Positions 35,103 through 47,800 of a stretch of 64,000 nucleotides of DNA are shown here, piece by piece; the first letter of the stretch is position 1, and every line of letters starts with the position of its first letter. The position numbers and the translations under genes were made by a program. Below the pieces are notes generated by a model, which had not been told where the DNA came from, made no database searches, and was given only the letters and a program-made list of their open reading frames with translations. The stretch lies in the NCBI GenBank assembly GCA_023213395.1, contig CM041465.1, positions 146,885,741-146,949,740 of the forward strand, written 5' to 3'. This DNA is from Cycas panzhihuaensis (lineage: Eukaryota > Cycadophyta).

Positions 35103-35774
35103 ATGGCACAATTGCCTATATTTAATGGAAAAAATTTTTTAGAATAGCACAAGATTATGAAAAACTATTTTATTGCACATGATTTATGGAAATATTTACA
35201 AGATAACTATGATGTTAGTATTAAGGAAGATATTAGAAAGGATAGTAAAGCATTAGCATTATTATTTTGTACTATTTATGATGATATTTTTTTAAAGGTT
35301 TGTGAATTAACTATTTCTAAATCTGTTTAGGATATTTTAATTTACACTTATGAGGGAGATACCCTCCTTGTATTTGATAATATTTTTGTTGAGCATGTGA
35401 GACAGATGATAGAACAGGTGGATCATGATAACAAAACCAATGAAGATTCAGATCAAATGCAGGACCAACTTGCTACACAAGGATTTGATACTCCATTTGA
35501 GGGGGAGAATGAAAATGAATTATATGACATGATAGAGAATGAATCTGATATGACAAAAAAGAAATCTTATGATATAACAGTTGTTGACAGTATACATATT
35601 ACAAAAGATAAAGTTCAAATTCAAATTTTTTTCAATGTTCTAGTTGACAAAGTTAAAGTTGCATCTATACATACATACTTGAACCAAGCATCATTTACTT
35701 ATATCCTTTTTGAATTACTTCATGATACAAAGACATATGTTACAAGAATGTTGAAGCATGTTGATAAAGATTAA
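35103..35774 (+). pseudogene. Element B collapsed Gag-RNase H reading frame
   Basis: The frame starts at ATG 35103 with MAQLPIFNGKNF, a copia Gag N-terminus, then KIMKNYFIAHDLWKYLQDN and KDSKALALLFCTI of the UBN2-type Gag core. Two stops interrupt this part. The same frame then runs open from 35397 through an acidic linker (EDSDQMQDQLATQGFDTPF) into KKKSYDITVV…HITKDKVQ…VKVASIHTYLNQASF. That resembles the C-terminal tail of copia RNase H (HFIRDKVQ…VADIFTKxLN type). Protease, integrase and RT are absent. The frame ends about 80 bases before the PPT and 3' LTR, where a full pol would end. It is best read as an internal-deletion derivative. The RNase H assignment is by motif and is less certain than Gag. 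Confidence 0.6.
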
Positions 35775-35856
35775 AATTTTAAAGTTTTTTTTAAATACAA
35801 GTTCCATAAGTTCAAGGAAAAGATACAAGTGTTCGTGATGACATTAAGGGGAAGAA

Positions 35857-36261
35857 TGTTGGAGTTAATCATCATCACTCCACTCCCACCTTTCCAACTA
35901 GGATTGTACACCTCATCAACTTCAATTTAGACATGTGATACTCAATGTGTCGAGGTAAGTTAAGGTAAGTTTAACTTTGATTTATATTAAGTTGAGTTAG
36001 TTTCATTTAAGTTAACATTATTTTATTATTATTTTAAATTCAAGGGTTGAGGAGTTTCCCTCCTCTTCTAAATTATAAATATTGAGGGGTGTGCAACCTT
36101 GGTGTCTTTAGACACCGCCCTCATTTGAGAAATTTGTAGTGCCCACTTCTTATAATGGATTGAATATAGAAGTTTTATATGTTTATGCTACAATAATGTA
36201 TTGATCTATTGAAGATTGTTCTATATTCTGCCTTGTTCTCCTGCAATATATTTTCCCTACA
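35857..36261 (+). repeat. Element B 3' LTR
   Basis: TGTTGGAGTTAATCATC…TTCCCTACA, 405 bp, directly after the PPT AAGGGGAAGAA and directly before GATGT and the resumed copia integrase reading. Confidence 0.88.
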
Positions 36262-37170
36262 GATGTGACTATTTAAACTTGAGAGCTTTTGGTTGTGATG
36301 CTTATGCTTGGACTGATAAAAGTAAACAGTCAAAGTTAGACCCAAAATCAAAGAGATGTATCTTTGTTGGTTATAGTAACAAGGATGGAATTAAGTGATA
36401 TAGGTTGTGGGATCCTACTACCCAAAAAATCATCATTAACAAGGATGTTATATTTGATGAATCTCCTATTCTAAAATTAAACAGTATAGAAGTTGAAGTG
36501 AAATAGGAGCAGAAAGTTGAATATCAACAGGTCTAGTTTGAAACCTAGCTATTTTTAGAATTAGAAGAGTAGGAAGATCTTTCTGAAGATGAATCTGTAG
36601 CAGATTTACAGGAGTACGTGGATATTTCTCTGCCAATAGTTAGAAGATCTATATGAGTTATTCATCCACCTGACAAGTACAACCTTTCTATTTCTATTAC
36701 TTTGGTTTTTAATGATGTTGAGCCTACATGTTATCAGGAAGCTATAGATGATATCCATGGTGAGAAGTGGAAGGGGGCTATGCAAGAAGAAATAGATGCT
36801 TTGAATAAAAATAATTCATGGGACTTGGTAGAACTTCCACATAGTAGGAAGACTGTTGGTTGCAGGTGGGTTTTCAAAAAGAAAATAGATGTTGATAGAA
36901 AGGTTGACAAATACAAGGCAAGATTGGAGGCTAAAGGCTTTGCACAAAAAGCAAGTATTAACTTTCATGAGATCTTTTCACAGTTATCAAACTTGTTTCC
37001 ATTCGGGTGTTGTTAGCATTCATAGCTTCTCTTGATTTGGAGTTGGAGTAGTTAGATATAAAAATAACTTTTCTACATGGAGATTTAGATGAGGAGATCT
37101 ATATGGATTAGTCAGAAGAGTTTGTACAGGATGGTAAGAAAAGACTTGTTTGTAGGCTCAAGAAATCATT
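36262..37170 (+). pseudogene. Array unit 2 copia pseudogene, part 2 (integrase C-terminus to RT)
   Basis: The reading picks up where part 1 stopped: CDYLNLRAFGCDAYAW, the KRCIFVGY segment, the acidic linker, then RT N-terminal blocks WDLVELPHSRKTVGCRWVFKKK. A TAG replaces the Gln codon in the LELEQLD context (37049-37051). At about 37170, inside the CRLKKSL codons of RT, the sequence jumps back to integrase; see the next entry. Confidence 0.88.
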
Positions 37171-39397
37171 ATAAGACCACTAGCTATACTCCACAGCAAA
37201 ATGGCAATGTTGAGCGCATGAGTATGACACTCTTGGAAAGAGCAAGAAGCATGTTAAGTAATGCTAGAATGGAGCAGGGCTTGTGGGCAGAAGTTGTTTA
37301 AACAGCTTGCTATCTAGTAAATAGGTCACCATCACTTGTAATAGATTGCAAGATTCTTAAAGAGTTATGGACTGGACATCCATGTGATTATTCAAATTTG
37401 AGAGCTTTTGGTTGTGATGCTTATGCTTGGACTAATAAAAGTAAACATTCAAAGTTAGACCCAAAATCTAAGAGATGTATCTTTGTTGGTTATGGTGATA
37501 AAGATGGTGTGAAGGGATACAGGTTGTGGGATCCTACTGGCCATAAAATCACCATTAATAGAGATGTTATATTTAATGAATCTCTCATTCTAAAATCAGA
37601 CAGTGTATAAGTTGAAGTGAAATAGGAGCAGAAAGTTGAATATCAATAGGTCTAGTTTGAAACCCAACCATTTTTAGAATTAGAAGAGCAAGAAGATCTT
37701 TCTGAAGATGAATCTACAGCAAATTTACAGGAGTACGTGGATATTTCTCTGCTAATAGTTAGAAGATCTACATGAGTTAGTCATCCACCTGACAGGTACA
37801 ACCTTTCTATTTCTATTGCTTTGGTTTCTAATGATGGTGAGCCTACATGTTATCAGGAAGAAGTAGATGATATCCATGGTGAGAAGTGGAAGAGGTCTAT
37901 GCAAGAAGAGATAGATGCTTTAAATAAAAATAATTGATGGGACTTGGTAGAACTTTGACATAGCAGGAAGATTGTTGGTTGCAGGTGGGTTTTCAAAAGG
38001 AAAATAGATGTTGATGGAAAGGTTGACAAATATATGGCAAGACTGGTGGCTAAAGGCTTTACACAAAAAGCAAGTATTGACTTTCATGAGATATTTTCAC
38101 CAGTTGTCAAACTTTTTTCTATTCGGGTGTTGTTAGCGTTGGTAGCTTCTCTTGATTTAGAGTTAGAGAAGTTAGATATAAAAATAACTTTTCTACATGG
38201 AGATTTAGATGAGGAGATCTATATGGATCAGCCAGAAGGATTTGTTCAGGATGGTAAGAAAAGACTTATTTGTAGGCTCAAGAAATCATTGTATAGCCTA
38301 AAGCAATCACCTAGGCAGTGGTAAAAGAAGTTTGATGCTTTCATGGAGAGCCAAAATTTTAAAAGAAATGAGTATGACTATTGTGTTTACTTTAAATTTA
38401 TTGACAATGGCTTATTTATTATCTTGGTATTGTATGTTGATGACATGATGGTTGCAAGCAAGAGCATGGAAGAAATAAATAAATTAAAGGCTCAATTGGC
38501 TAGGACTTTTGATATGAGGGATCTAGGAGATGAAAAATAAATCTTAGGTATGGAGATACATAGACACTGGAAAATGGTAAGCTATGGTTATCATAGTAGA
38601 AATATGTGGAGAAGGTGCTGACCAGGTTTGGTATGGTAACTGTGAAACCAATGAGTGTCCCATTGGCTTCCTATTTCAAGCTTTCTTCGAGTATGAGTCC
38701 TAGTAATGAAGAAGAAAAGGATTATATGTCTCGTGTGCCTTATGCCAGTGCAATAGAAAGTTTGATGTATGCCATGGTATGTATAAGACCTGACATTTCA
38801 CAAGTAATCGATGTAGTTAGCAGGTTTATGGAAAATCTAGGAAAGGAACATTGGGTAGTAGTGAAATGGGTGTTTTGGTATTTAAGAGGCATAAGTAATT
38901 ATTGCATCACCTTTAGATGCATAGATAATTAAGTTTGTGGATATGTTGATTTAGACTTTGCAAGAGATTTAGATAAGACAAGGTCTACTTCAGGTTATGT
39001 ATTCACTCTTGTAAATGGTCCAGTTAGTTGGATGTCAAAATTGCAGAGCACAATTACATTATTAACTACAAAAGTTGAATATGTTGCTGTAGCACATGCT
39101 TGTAAAGAAGCAATCTGGTTACAGGGTCTATTGGTTGAGCTTAGAAGAAAACATGAAAAGGTAAAGGTATTCTATGGCAGCCAAAGTGACATTTACTTAG
39201 CCAAGAATCTAGCTCATCATAGTAGAACAAAGCATATTGCTCTTAAGTACCATTTTGTTAGACAGGTTGTGGAAGCAGGAGGAGTGGCACTTGAGAAGGT
39301 TGATACAAAATAGAATTGTATTAATATGTTCACAAAACCAATACCATTAGAGAAGTTTAAATGGTGTTTGACTTCTCTTCACTTGCAGAAAAGATGA
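37171..39397 (+). pseudogene. Array unit 2 copia pseudogene, part 3 (second integrase-to-RNase H copy)
   Basis: Starting at KTTSYTPQQNG (integrase), this piece repeats about 1.1 kb already present in parts 1 and 2, then carries on through RT (YVDDM at 38433-38447) and RNase H to the normal end. It shares at least four stop codons and several private changes with unit 6 (55660-57882): TAA after the SDSV codons (37607), TGA in the KNNSWD context (37936), TAA after PRQW (38324), and TAA before the ILGMEIH block (38538). These shared defects mean the two pieces come from one dead ancestor. Confidence 0.88.
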
Positions 39398-39445
39398 TAA
39401 AGGGTCTAGGAAAGGTACCAAGTAAATTGTTGTCAAGATGGAAAT

Positions 39446-40087
39446 TGTTGGGTAATATGACAACAATATTGGAAGCTAAAATTTTGGCATGTTGGCAGTG
39501 TGGTTTCCTCCACAAAGCTTCCTCGAGGGGTTCTAAGTGGGGCGGGAGCCCCCCTTAGCCAGGGGAGTACGGGAGTGTGGAATGCCCCCCGCTAAGAGGG
39601 GGTTCATAGGAAATAGCCCCCAACCCATAAAATTAACACTAGAACCTATATTAAATTGTAAAGAGAATCAGGTCATTCGATAAAAATGCCCTAGATTCTA
39701 CAGTCTAGATTTGTGCCTTCTATGACTCTCTCATGTAGCCCAATTTAGGGCATATTTCATTATGTTGAGGTTGTTCGATGTACTGTGAGGAGTTGGGTGG
39801 TAGTTATTATTCTTACAAGACTCTACTACAAGATTATGTATATTTTCTCCATTCTATGATAATAAAGATCGATACCTTTCCTGTATAGATGTTTCCCTCG
39901 CACACTGCTAGGGTTTTACCATGTTATATCGGGTGTATTTCTGTGCTTGACTTTCTTGTTCCTTTTATTATTATATCTCTGGTTTAAGAACTTGTATGTA
40001 ATTTTTAGTTTTGATTTCTGTAACTAGTTGCAAGAATAGTCTAGATCTTAGTGGTGGAAGAAGGGTTAGGACCTTGTCTTCTCAACA
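39446..40087 (+). repeat. Array LTR 3
   Basis: TGTTGGGTAATATGAC…TCTCAACA, followed by AGTTATATCAGAGCC, a PBS with two changes. Internal LTR, without target duplication. Confidence 0.92.
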
Positions 40088-40158
40088 AGTTATATCAGAG
40101 CCACTTTTTTTTTGCAACGAGTTTGTGAAGATTTTGGTGTCAACTTTCTCTACACCAA

Positions 40159-43100
40159 ATGGTGAAACAGGCAAGTGCAAAGTTTGAGGTGGAGAAATTC
40201 AATGGCAAGAACAACTTTGAGTTGTGAAAGTTGAAAGCGTGTGATGTTCTTGTATAATAAGCTTTGTAGAGAGCTCTTGCAAGCAAAATAAAGAAACCCA
40301 CAAGGATGGAAAATGATGAATGGGATGATCTAGACAAAAAGGCTCTTAGCACAATATGATTATGCTTGGCAGATGAAGTTCTATTCAATATCATAGTTGA
40401 GTAGACAGCAGTAGGATTATAGACTCGGTTGGAAGGCCTGTATATGACCAAATCAGTGACAAATCAAATTTGCTTGAAGAGGTAGTCGTACTCATTACAG
40501 ATGAAGGAAGGTACAAAAATTACTGACTATTTAAATATTTTTAATACTCTTATTTGTCAGTTGCCTAGTATCGATATTAAAATTGAGGATGAGGATAAGG
40601 TTATTACCTTGTTATGCTTATTACTAGAGTTTTGGGATAATATTATCACCTCAATTAGTTTTAGTACTATAGATGAATTAGAATATGATTATGTTATGAG
40701 TGCTTTGTTGATAGAAGAAGTACAAAGGAAGTCTAGTCTTGAAAACTCTATACAAGAAGCTGTGACAATAAAGGATAGAATAATTGATAGAGGACAAAGC
40801 TCCAAGGATACATCGAGGTCAAAGTCAAAAGGTAAAAAGAGTAAGCTCAGGTGTTGGCACTATAATAAGACCAGTCACCTCAAAAATGATTGCTACAAAA
40901 GAAAGGAGTTCCAGAAAAAGGAAGATCCTACCAAGAAGGCTAATCGAGTAGAGTCAAATCAAGGTACAGATGATGATGTCTTGGTTGCTTATAATGTTTC
41001 TATTATCACCATGACTCATTATTAAATTCAGGTGCTTCACACCACATGTGTCCACACAAGAGTTGGTTATCATCATAACAACCTCTTGATGGTGATGATG
41101 TACTTATGGAAAATGAAGTTTCTTATAAGATAGTGGGTATTGATAGCGTTAGAATTAAGATGTTTGATGGTGTAGTAAGAATATTAACTGAGGTTAGACA
41201 TGTACCTGATCTAAAAAAGAATCTGATTTCCTTGGGTGAACTAGATTCAAGTGGTTTTAAGCATACAAGTCATGAAGGAGTCTTAAAGGTGTCAAATGGT
41301 GCCTTGGTTATTATGAAAGCCTTCAAGAAAAGAAACCTTTACATATTAGTGGAAAGTACAGATGCCATCCATGCAACTATAGTATTAAAGACTACAGAAG
41401 ATCCAGCTCAGTTATGGCATCAGAGACTTGGGTACATGAGTGAGAGAGGACTTAAGGTATTGATAAATCGTAAGTTACTTCCTAACTTACAACTTTCAAA
41501 TTTGACTTTCTGTAAAAACATTATATTTTTGGAAAGTAGTGTAGATTCAAGTTTAAAGAAGGGAGTCATACTAGAAAATGTGTTCTAGATTCTATACATT
41601 CATATGTGTGTGGACCAGCCCCTAAAATATCTTGTGGAGGATCATTATACTTTGTCACATTTATAGATGATTACTCTAGGAAGGTATGGGTCTATTTTTT
41701 GAAAAGGAAATCTGAAGTTTTTAGTGTGTTTAAGAAGTTTAAGGCTCTAGTTGAGAACATCACTAGTAAGTTAATCAAATGCTTAAGAACTGACAATGGA
41801 GGTGAGTTCAACTCCTTGGAGTTTGAGAATTATTATAGAGAAGATAGGATCGAAAGACACAAGACCACTAGCTATACTCTCCATCAAAATGGCATTGTTG
41901 AGTGCATGAATAGGACACTCTTAGAAAGAGCAAGAACCATGCTATGTAATGCTGGAGTCGAGCAGGGCTTATGAACAAAAGCTTTTTAAACAGCTTGCTA
42001 TCTAGTAAATATGTCACCATCACTTGCAATAGATTGCAAGATTCCTGAAGAGGTATGGACTAGACATCCATATGACTATTTAAATTTGAGAGTTTCTTTT
42101 TATGATGCTTATGCTTTGACTGATAAAAGTAAATGTTCAAAGTTAGACCCAAAATCTAAGAGATGTATCTTTGTTAGTTATGGTGATAAAGATGGTGTGA
42201 AGGGATACAAGTTGTGGGATCCTACTGCCCACAAAATCACCATTAGTAGAAATGTTGTATTTGATAAATCTCCACTTCTAAAATCAGATAGTGTAGAAGT
42301 TAAAGTGAAACAGGCGCAGAAAGTTGAACATTAATAGGTCTAGTTTGAAACCCAACCATCGTTAGAATCAGAAGAGTAGGAAGATCTTTCTGAAGATGAA
42401 TCTGCATTAAATTTACATGAGTATACGGATACTCATCTGCCAACAGTTAGAAGATCTACATGAGTTAATCATCTAGCTGAAAGGTACAACCCTTCTATTT
42501 CTATTACTTTGGTTTCTAATGATGGTAGGCCTACATGTTATTAGAAAGCAGTAGATGATATACATGGTGAGAAGTGGAAGAGGGCTATGTAGGAACAGAT
42601 ATATGCTTTAAAGAAAAATAATTCATGGGACTTGGTTGAACTTCCACATGGCAGGAAGACTATTGGTTGCGGGTGGGTTTTCAAAAAGAAAACAGATTTT
42701 AATATAAAGGTTGACAAATATAAAGCAAGACTGATGACTAAAGGCTTTGCACAAAAAGTAGGTATTAACTTTCATTAAATATTTTCACCAGTTATTAAAC
42801 TTGTTTCTATTTAAATGTTGTTAATATTGGTAACTTCTCTTGATTTGGAGTTGGAGTAGTTAGATATAAAAATAATTTTCTACATGGAGATTTAGTTGAG
42901 GAGATCTATATGGATTATCCAGAAGGGTTTGTACAAGATGGCAAGAAAAGACTTATTTATAGGCTTAGGAAATCATTATATGGCCTGAAGCAATCACCCA
43001 GGTAGTGGTACAAGAAGTTTGATACCTTCATGGAAAGCCAAAATTTCAAAAGAAGTGAGTATGACCATTGTGTTTATTTTAAATTTATGGACAATGGCTT

Positions 43101-44085
43101 ATTTATTATCTTGGTATTGTATGTTGATGACATGCAGGTTACAAGCAAGAGCATGGAAGAAATCAATAAGTTAAAGGCTCAATTGGCTAGGACTTTTGAT
43201 ATGAAGGATCTAGGAGCTACAAAACAAATCTTAGGTATGGAGATACATAGAGATAGGAAAAATGGTAAGCTATGGTTATCACAGCAGAAATATGTCGAGA
43301 AGGTGCTAACCAGGATTGGTATGGCAACTATGAAACTAGTGAGTATCCCATTGGCTTCCTATTACAAGCTTTCTTCAAGTATGAGTCCTAGTAATGAAGA
43401 ATAAAAGGATTATATATCTCATGTACCTTATGCCAATCTAGTAGGAAGTTTGATGTATGCCATGGTATGTATAAGACCAGACATTTCACATGCAGTCGGT
43501 GTAGTTAGCAGGTTTATAGAAAATCAAGGAAAGGAACATTGGGCAGTAGTGAAATGGGTGTTTCGGTATTTGAGAGGTACAAGTGACTATTGCATCATCT
43601 TTGGAGGTACAAATAATTAGGTTTGTGGATATGTTGATTCAGACTTAGCTGGAGATTTAGATAAGAGAAGGTTTACTTTAGGTTATATATTCACTCTTGC
43701 AAATGGTCCAGTTAGTTGGATGTCAAAATTGCAGAGCACAATTATATTATCAACTATAGAAGTTTAATATGTTGCTATAGCACATGCTTGTAAAGAAGAA
43801 ATCTGGTTATAGGGTCTATTGGTTGAGCTTGGAAGGAAACAAGAAAAGGTAAAGATATTTTATGACAGTCAAAGTGCTATTTACTTAGCCAAGAATCTAG
43901 CTTATCACAGTAGAACAAAGCATATTACTCTTAAGTACCATTTTGTTAGACAGGTTGTGGAAGCAGGTGGAGTGGCACTTGAGAAGGTTGATACAAAATA
44001 GAATTGTACTTATATGTTCATAAAACTAGTACCATTAGAGAAGCTCAAATGGTGTTTAACTTCTCTTTGCTTGCAGAAAAGATGA
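40159..44085 (+). pseudogene. Array unit 3 copia gag-pol pseudogene
   Basis: Full set of copia domains. The Gag middle (40501-41025) is open for 174 codons with YLNIFNTLICQLPS and a knuckle reading CWHYNKTSHLKNDC, in which the second Cys is Tyr. Protease is frameshifted just before SGASHHMC (about 41020). The integrase core reads RTDNGGEFNSLEFENY (about 41795). RT carries YVDDM at 43120-43134. A TAG occupies the LELEQLD Gln position (42857-42859). A 1-bp loss at about 42872 shifts the ITFLHGD segment. The frame is broken repeatedly, so no product is expected. Confidence 0.9.
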
Positions 44086-44133
44086 TGAAGGGTCCAGGAG
44101 AGGTACCAGGCAAATTGTTGTTAAGGTGGAGAT

Positions 44134-44754
44134 TGTTAGGTAATGTGACAGTAATGGTTGTAGGCTAAAATTTTAGCATGTTGGCAGTATGGTTTCACCC
44201 CAAAACCTCCCTTGGGGGGTTTCCAAGGGGGGCAGGAGCCCCCCTTGGCCATGGGGGTATGGGGGTGTGGAACGCCCCCCGCTAAGACGAGGTTTAGGGT
44301 GATAGCCCTCGACTTAGAAAATTAGCACTGGAAACTATATTAAATTGTGGATAAAAATATCCTAGATTCTACAATCCAAATTTATGCCTTCTATGACTCT
44401 CTCATGTAGCCTAATTTAGGGCATATTTCATTATGTTGAGGTTGTTCAATGTATTATAAGGAGTTAGGTGGCTGGTTGTTGCTGCTATGAGCACTCTGCT
44501 ACAGGATTATATCCATTTTCTCTATTCTGTGATAATAAAGATCGATACCTTTATTATGTTTCCCTAGCATACTACTAGGGTTTTACCATGTTATATTGGG
44601 TGTATTTCTATTCTTGGCTTTCTTGTTTCTTTTAATGTTATATCTATGGTTTAAGAACTTGCATCTAATTTTTTATTTCAATTTATGTAACTAATTATAA
44701 GAATAGTCTAGATCTTGGTGGTGGTAGGAGGGTTGGGACCTTGTCTTCTCAATA
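44134..44754 (+). repeat. Array LTR 4 (shortened)
   Basis: At 621 bp it lacks about 20 bases after AAATTGT (near 44347) and a few more near 44553. It ends CAATA in place of CAACA and is followed by AGTGGTATTAGAGCC. Confidence 0.92.
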
Positions 44755-44825
44755 AGTGGTATTAGAGCCATTTTTTTTTTGCAGTGAATTTGTGAAGGTT
44801 TTGATGTCGACTTTCTCTACACTAA

Positions 44826-47800
44826 ATGGCGAAACTAGTAAGTGCAAAGTTCAAGGTAGAGAAATTCAATGGCAAGAACAACTTCGAGTTGTGGAAGATG
44901 AAAGCGTATGATGTTCTTGTAAAATAAGGTTTGTATAGAGCTCTTGCAGGTAAAATGAAGAAACCCATAGGGATGGATGATGATCAATGGGATTATCTAG
45001 ACAAAAAGGCTCTTCGCACAATACGATTGTGCTTGGAAGATGAAGTTCTATTCAACATCATAGTGGAGTAGAGAACAGTAAGATTATAGACTCAGTTGGA
45101 AGGCTTGTATATGACCAAATCAGTAACAGATTGAATCTACTTGAAGAGGCAGTTGTACTCATTACGGATAAAGGAATACTCTTATTTGTCAGTTGGCTAG
45201 TATCGATGTTAAAATTGAGGATGAGGATAAGGCTATTATCTTGTTATACTCATTACCAGAATATTGGGATAATATTGTCACCTCAATTAGTTTTAACACT
45301 ATAGATGAATTAGAATATGATTTTGTTATGAGTGCTTTGCTGATGGAAGAAGTGTGGAGGAAGTCTAGTCTTGAAACCTCCACACCAAAAGCCATGATAG
45401 CAAGGGGTAGAACAATTGATAGAGGATAAAGTTCTAGGTATACATCGAGGTCAAAGTCAAAAGGTAAGAAGAGTAAGCTTAGGTGTTGGAACTATAATAA
45501 GACCAATCACCTCAAGAAGGATTGCTACAAAAGAAAGGAGTTCCAACAAAAGGAAGATCTTGCGAAGGAGGCTAATCAAGTGGAGTTAAATCAAGGTACA
45601 GATGATGATATCTTGGTTGCTTATAATGTTTCTTATTATCACCATGACTGGTTATTAGATTCAGGTGCTTCACACCACATGTGTCCACACAAGAGTTAGT
45701 TCTCATTGTACCAACCTCTTGATGGTGGTGATGTGCTTATGGGAAATCACATTTCTTGTAAGACTGTGGGTATTGGTAGCATAAGAATTAAGATGTTTGA
45801 TGGTGTAGTAAGAATATTAACTGAGGTTAGACATGTACCTAATCTGAAAAGGAATCTAATTTTCTTGGGTAAACTAGATTCGAGTGGTTTTAAGCATACA
45901 GGTTATGAAGGAGTCTTAAAGGTGTCAAAGGGTACCATGGTTGTTATGAAATCCTTAAAGAAAGGAAATCTTTACATATTAGTGGGAAGTACAGATGTCA
46001 TCTATGGAGCTACAACATCAAAGACTACAAAAGATCTATCTCATTTATAGCATCAGAGACTTGGGCACATGAGTAAGAGAGGACTTAAGGTGTTGACAAA
46101 CCTTAAGTTACATCCTAACTTATAACTTTCAGATTTATTTTTCTGCAAATATTGTATTTTTAGAAAGTAGTATAGACTCAAGTTTAAAGTAGGGAGTCAC
46201 ACTAGTAAAGGTGTTCTGGATTACATACATTCATATGTGTGGAGACCAACCCCTAAAATATATTGTAGATGATCATTACACTTTATCACATTTATAGATG
46301 ATTACTCCAAGAAGATATGGGTCTATTTTTCGAAAAGGAAATATGAAGTTTTCAGTATGTTTAAGTAGTTCAAGGCTTTAGTTGAGAACATCACTGGTAA
46401 GTCAATCAAATACTTAAGAACTGATAATGGAGGTGAGTTTAACTCCTTGGAGTTTGAGAACTATTGCATAGAAGCTAGGATCGAAAGACACAAGACCACT
46501 AGCTATACTCCACAGTAAAATGGCATTGTTGAGCGCATGAATATGACACTCTTAGAAAGAGCAAGAAGCATGCTAAGTAATGCTGGAGTGGAGCAAGGCT
46601 TATGGGCAGAAGCTGTTCAGACAACTTGCTATCTGGTAAATATGTCACCATCACTTGCAATAGATTGTAAGATTCTTAAAGAGGTATGGACTAGACATCC
46701 ATATGACTATTCAAATTTGAAAGTTTTTTGTTGTGATGCTTATGCTTGGACTGATAAAGATAAACGTTCAAAGTTGGACCTAAAATCCAAGAGATGTATC
46801 TTTATTGGTTATGGTGATAAAGATGGTGTGAAGGGATACAAGTTATGGGATCCTACTGCCCACAAAATCACCATTAAGAGAGATGTTGTATTTGATAAAT
46901 CTCCACTTCTAAAATTAGATAGTGTAGAAGTTGAAGTGAAACAAGAGCAGAAAGTTGAACATCAACAGGTCTAGTTTGAAAGCCAGCCATCTTTGGAATT
47001 ATAAGAGTAAGAAGATCTTTCTAAAGATGAATCTACAGCAGATTTATAGGAGTATATGGATACTCCTCTGCCAACAGTTAGAAGATCTATATAAGTTAGT
47101 CATCCACCTAACATGTACAACCCTTCTATTATTATTACTTTGGTTTCTAATGATGGTGAGCCTACATGTTATCAGGAAGTAGTAGATGATATCCATGGTG
47201 TGAAGTGGGAGAGGGCTATACAGGAAGAGATAGATTCTTTGAAGAAAAATAATTCATGGGACTTGGTAGAACTTCCACATGACAAGAAGATTATTGTTTG
47301 TTGGTGGGTTTTCAAAAAGAAAATGGAGGTTGATAGAAAGGTTGATAAATACAGGGCAAGACTGGTGGCTAAAGGCTTTGTACAACAAGTAGGTATTGAC
47401 TTTCATGAGATATTTTCACCAATTGTCAAACTTGTTTCTATTCAGGTGTTGTTAGCATTGGTAGCTTCTCTTGATTTAGAGTTGGAACAGTTAGATGTAA
47501 AAATAACTTTTCTACATGGAGATTTAGATGAGGAGATCTATATGGATCAGCCAGAAGGGTTTGTACAGGATGGCAAGAAAAGACTTGTTTGTAGGCTCAA
47601 GAAATCATTGTATGGCCTGAAGCAATCACCCAGGCAGTGGTACAATAAATTTGATGCCTTCATGGAGATCCAAATTTTTAAAAGAAGTGAGTATGATCAT
47701 TGTGTTTACTTTAAATTTATGGACAATGGCTTATTCATTATCCTGGTATTATATGTTGATGACATGTTGGTTGCAAGCAAGAGCATGGAAGAAATAAATA

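Larger units (their letters stand above)
23328..36261 (+). mobile_element. Element B: non-autonomous copia-like element carrying a host-gene fragment
   Basis: A complete LTR element nested in array unit 2. Its LTRs are 418 and 405 bp. The PBS is TGGTATTAGAGA at 23748-23759, and the PPT AAGGGGAAGAA directly precedes the 3' LTR. The flanks CATGT (23323-23327) and GATGT (36262-36266) differ at one base and mark a 5-bp target duplication. Without Gypsy-4 it is about 6.4 kb. It holds a leader with repeated AGATCT sites, about 3.4 kb of non-element sequence that includes an antisense POLQ-type fragment, and a short Gag-RNase H frame next to the 3' LTR. Nearly all of pol is absent, so movement would have needed enzymes from another copia element. 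Confidence 0.85.
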
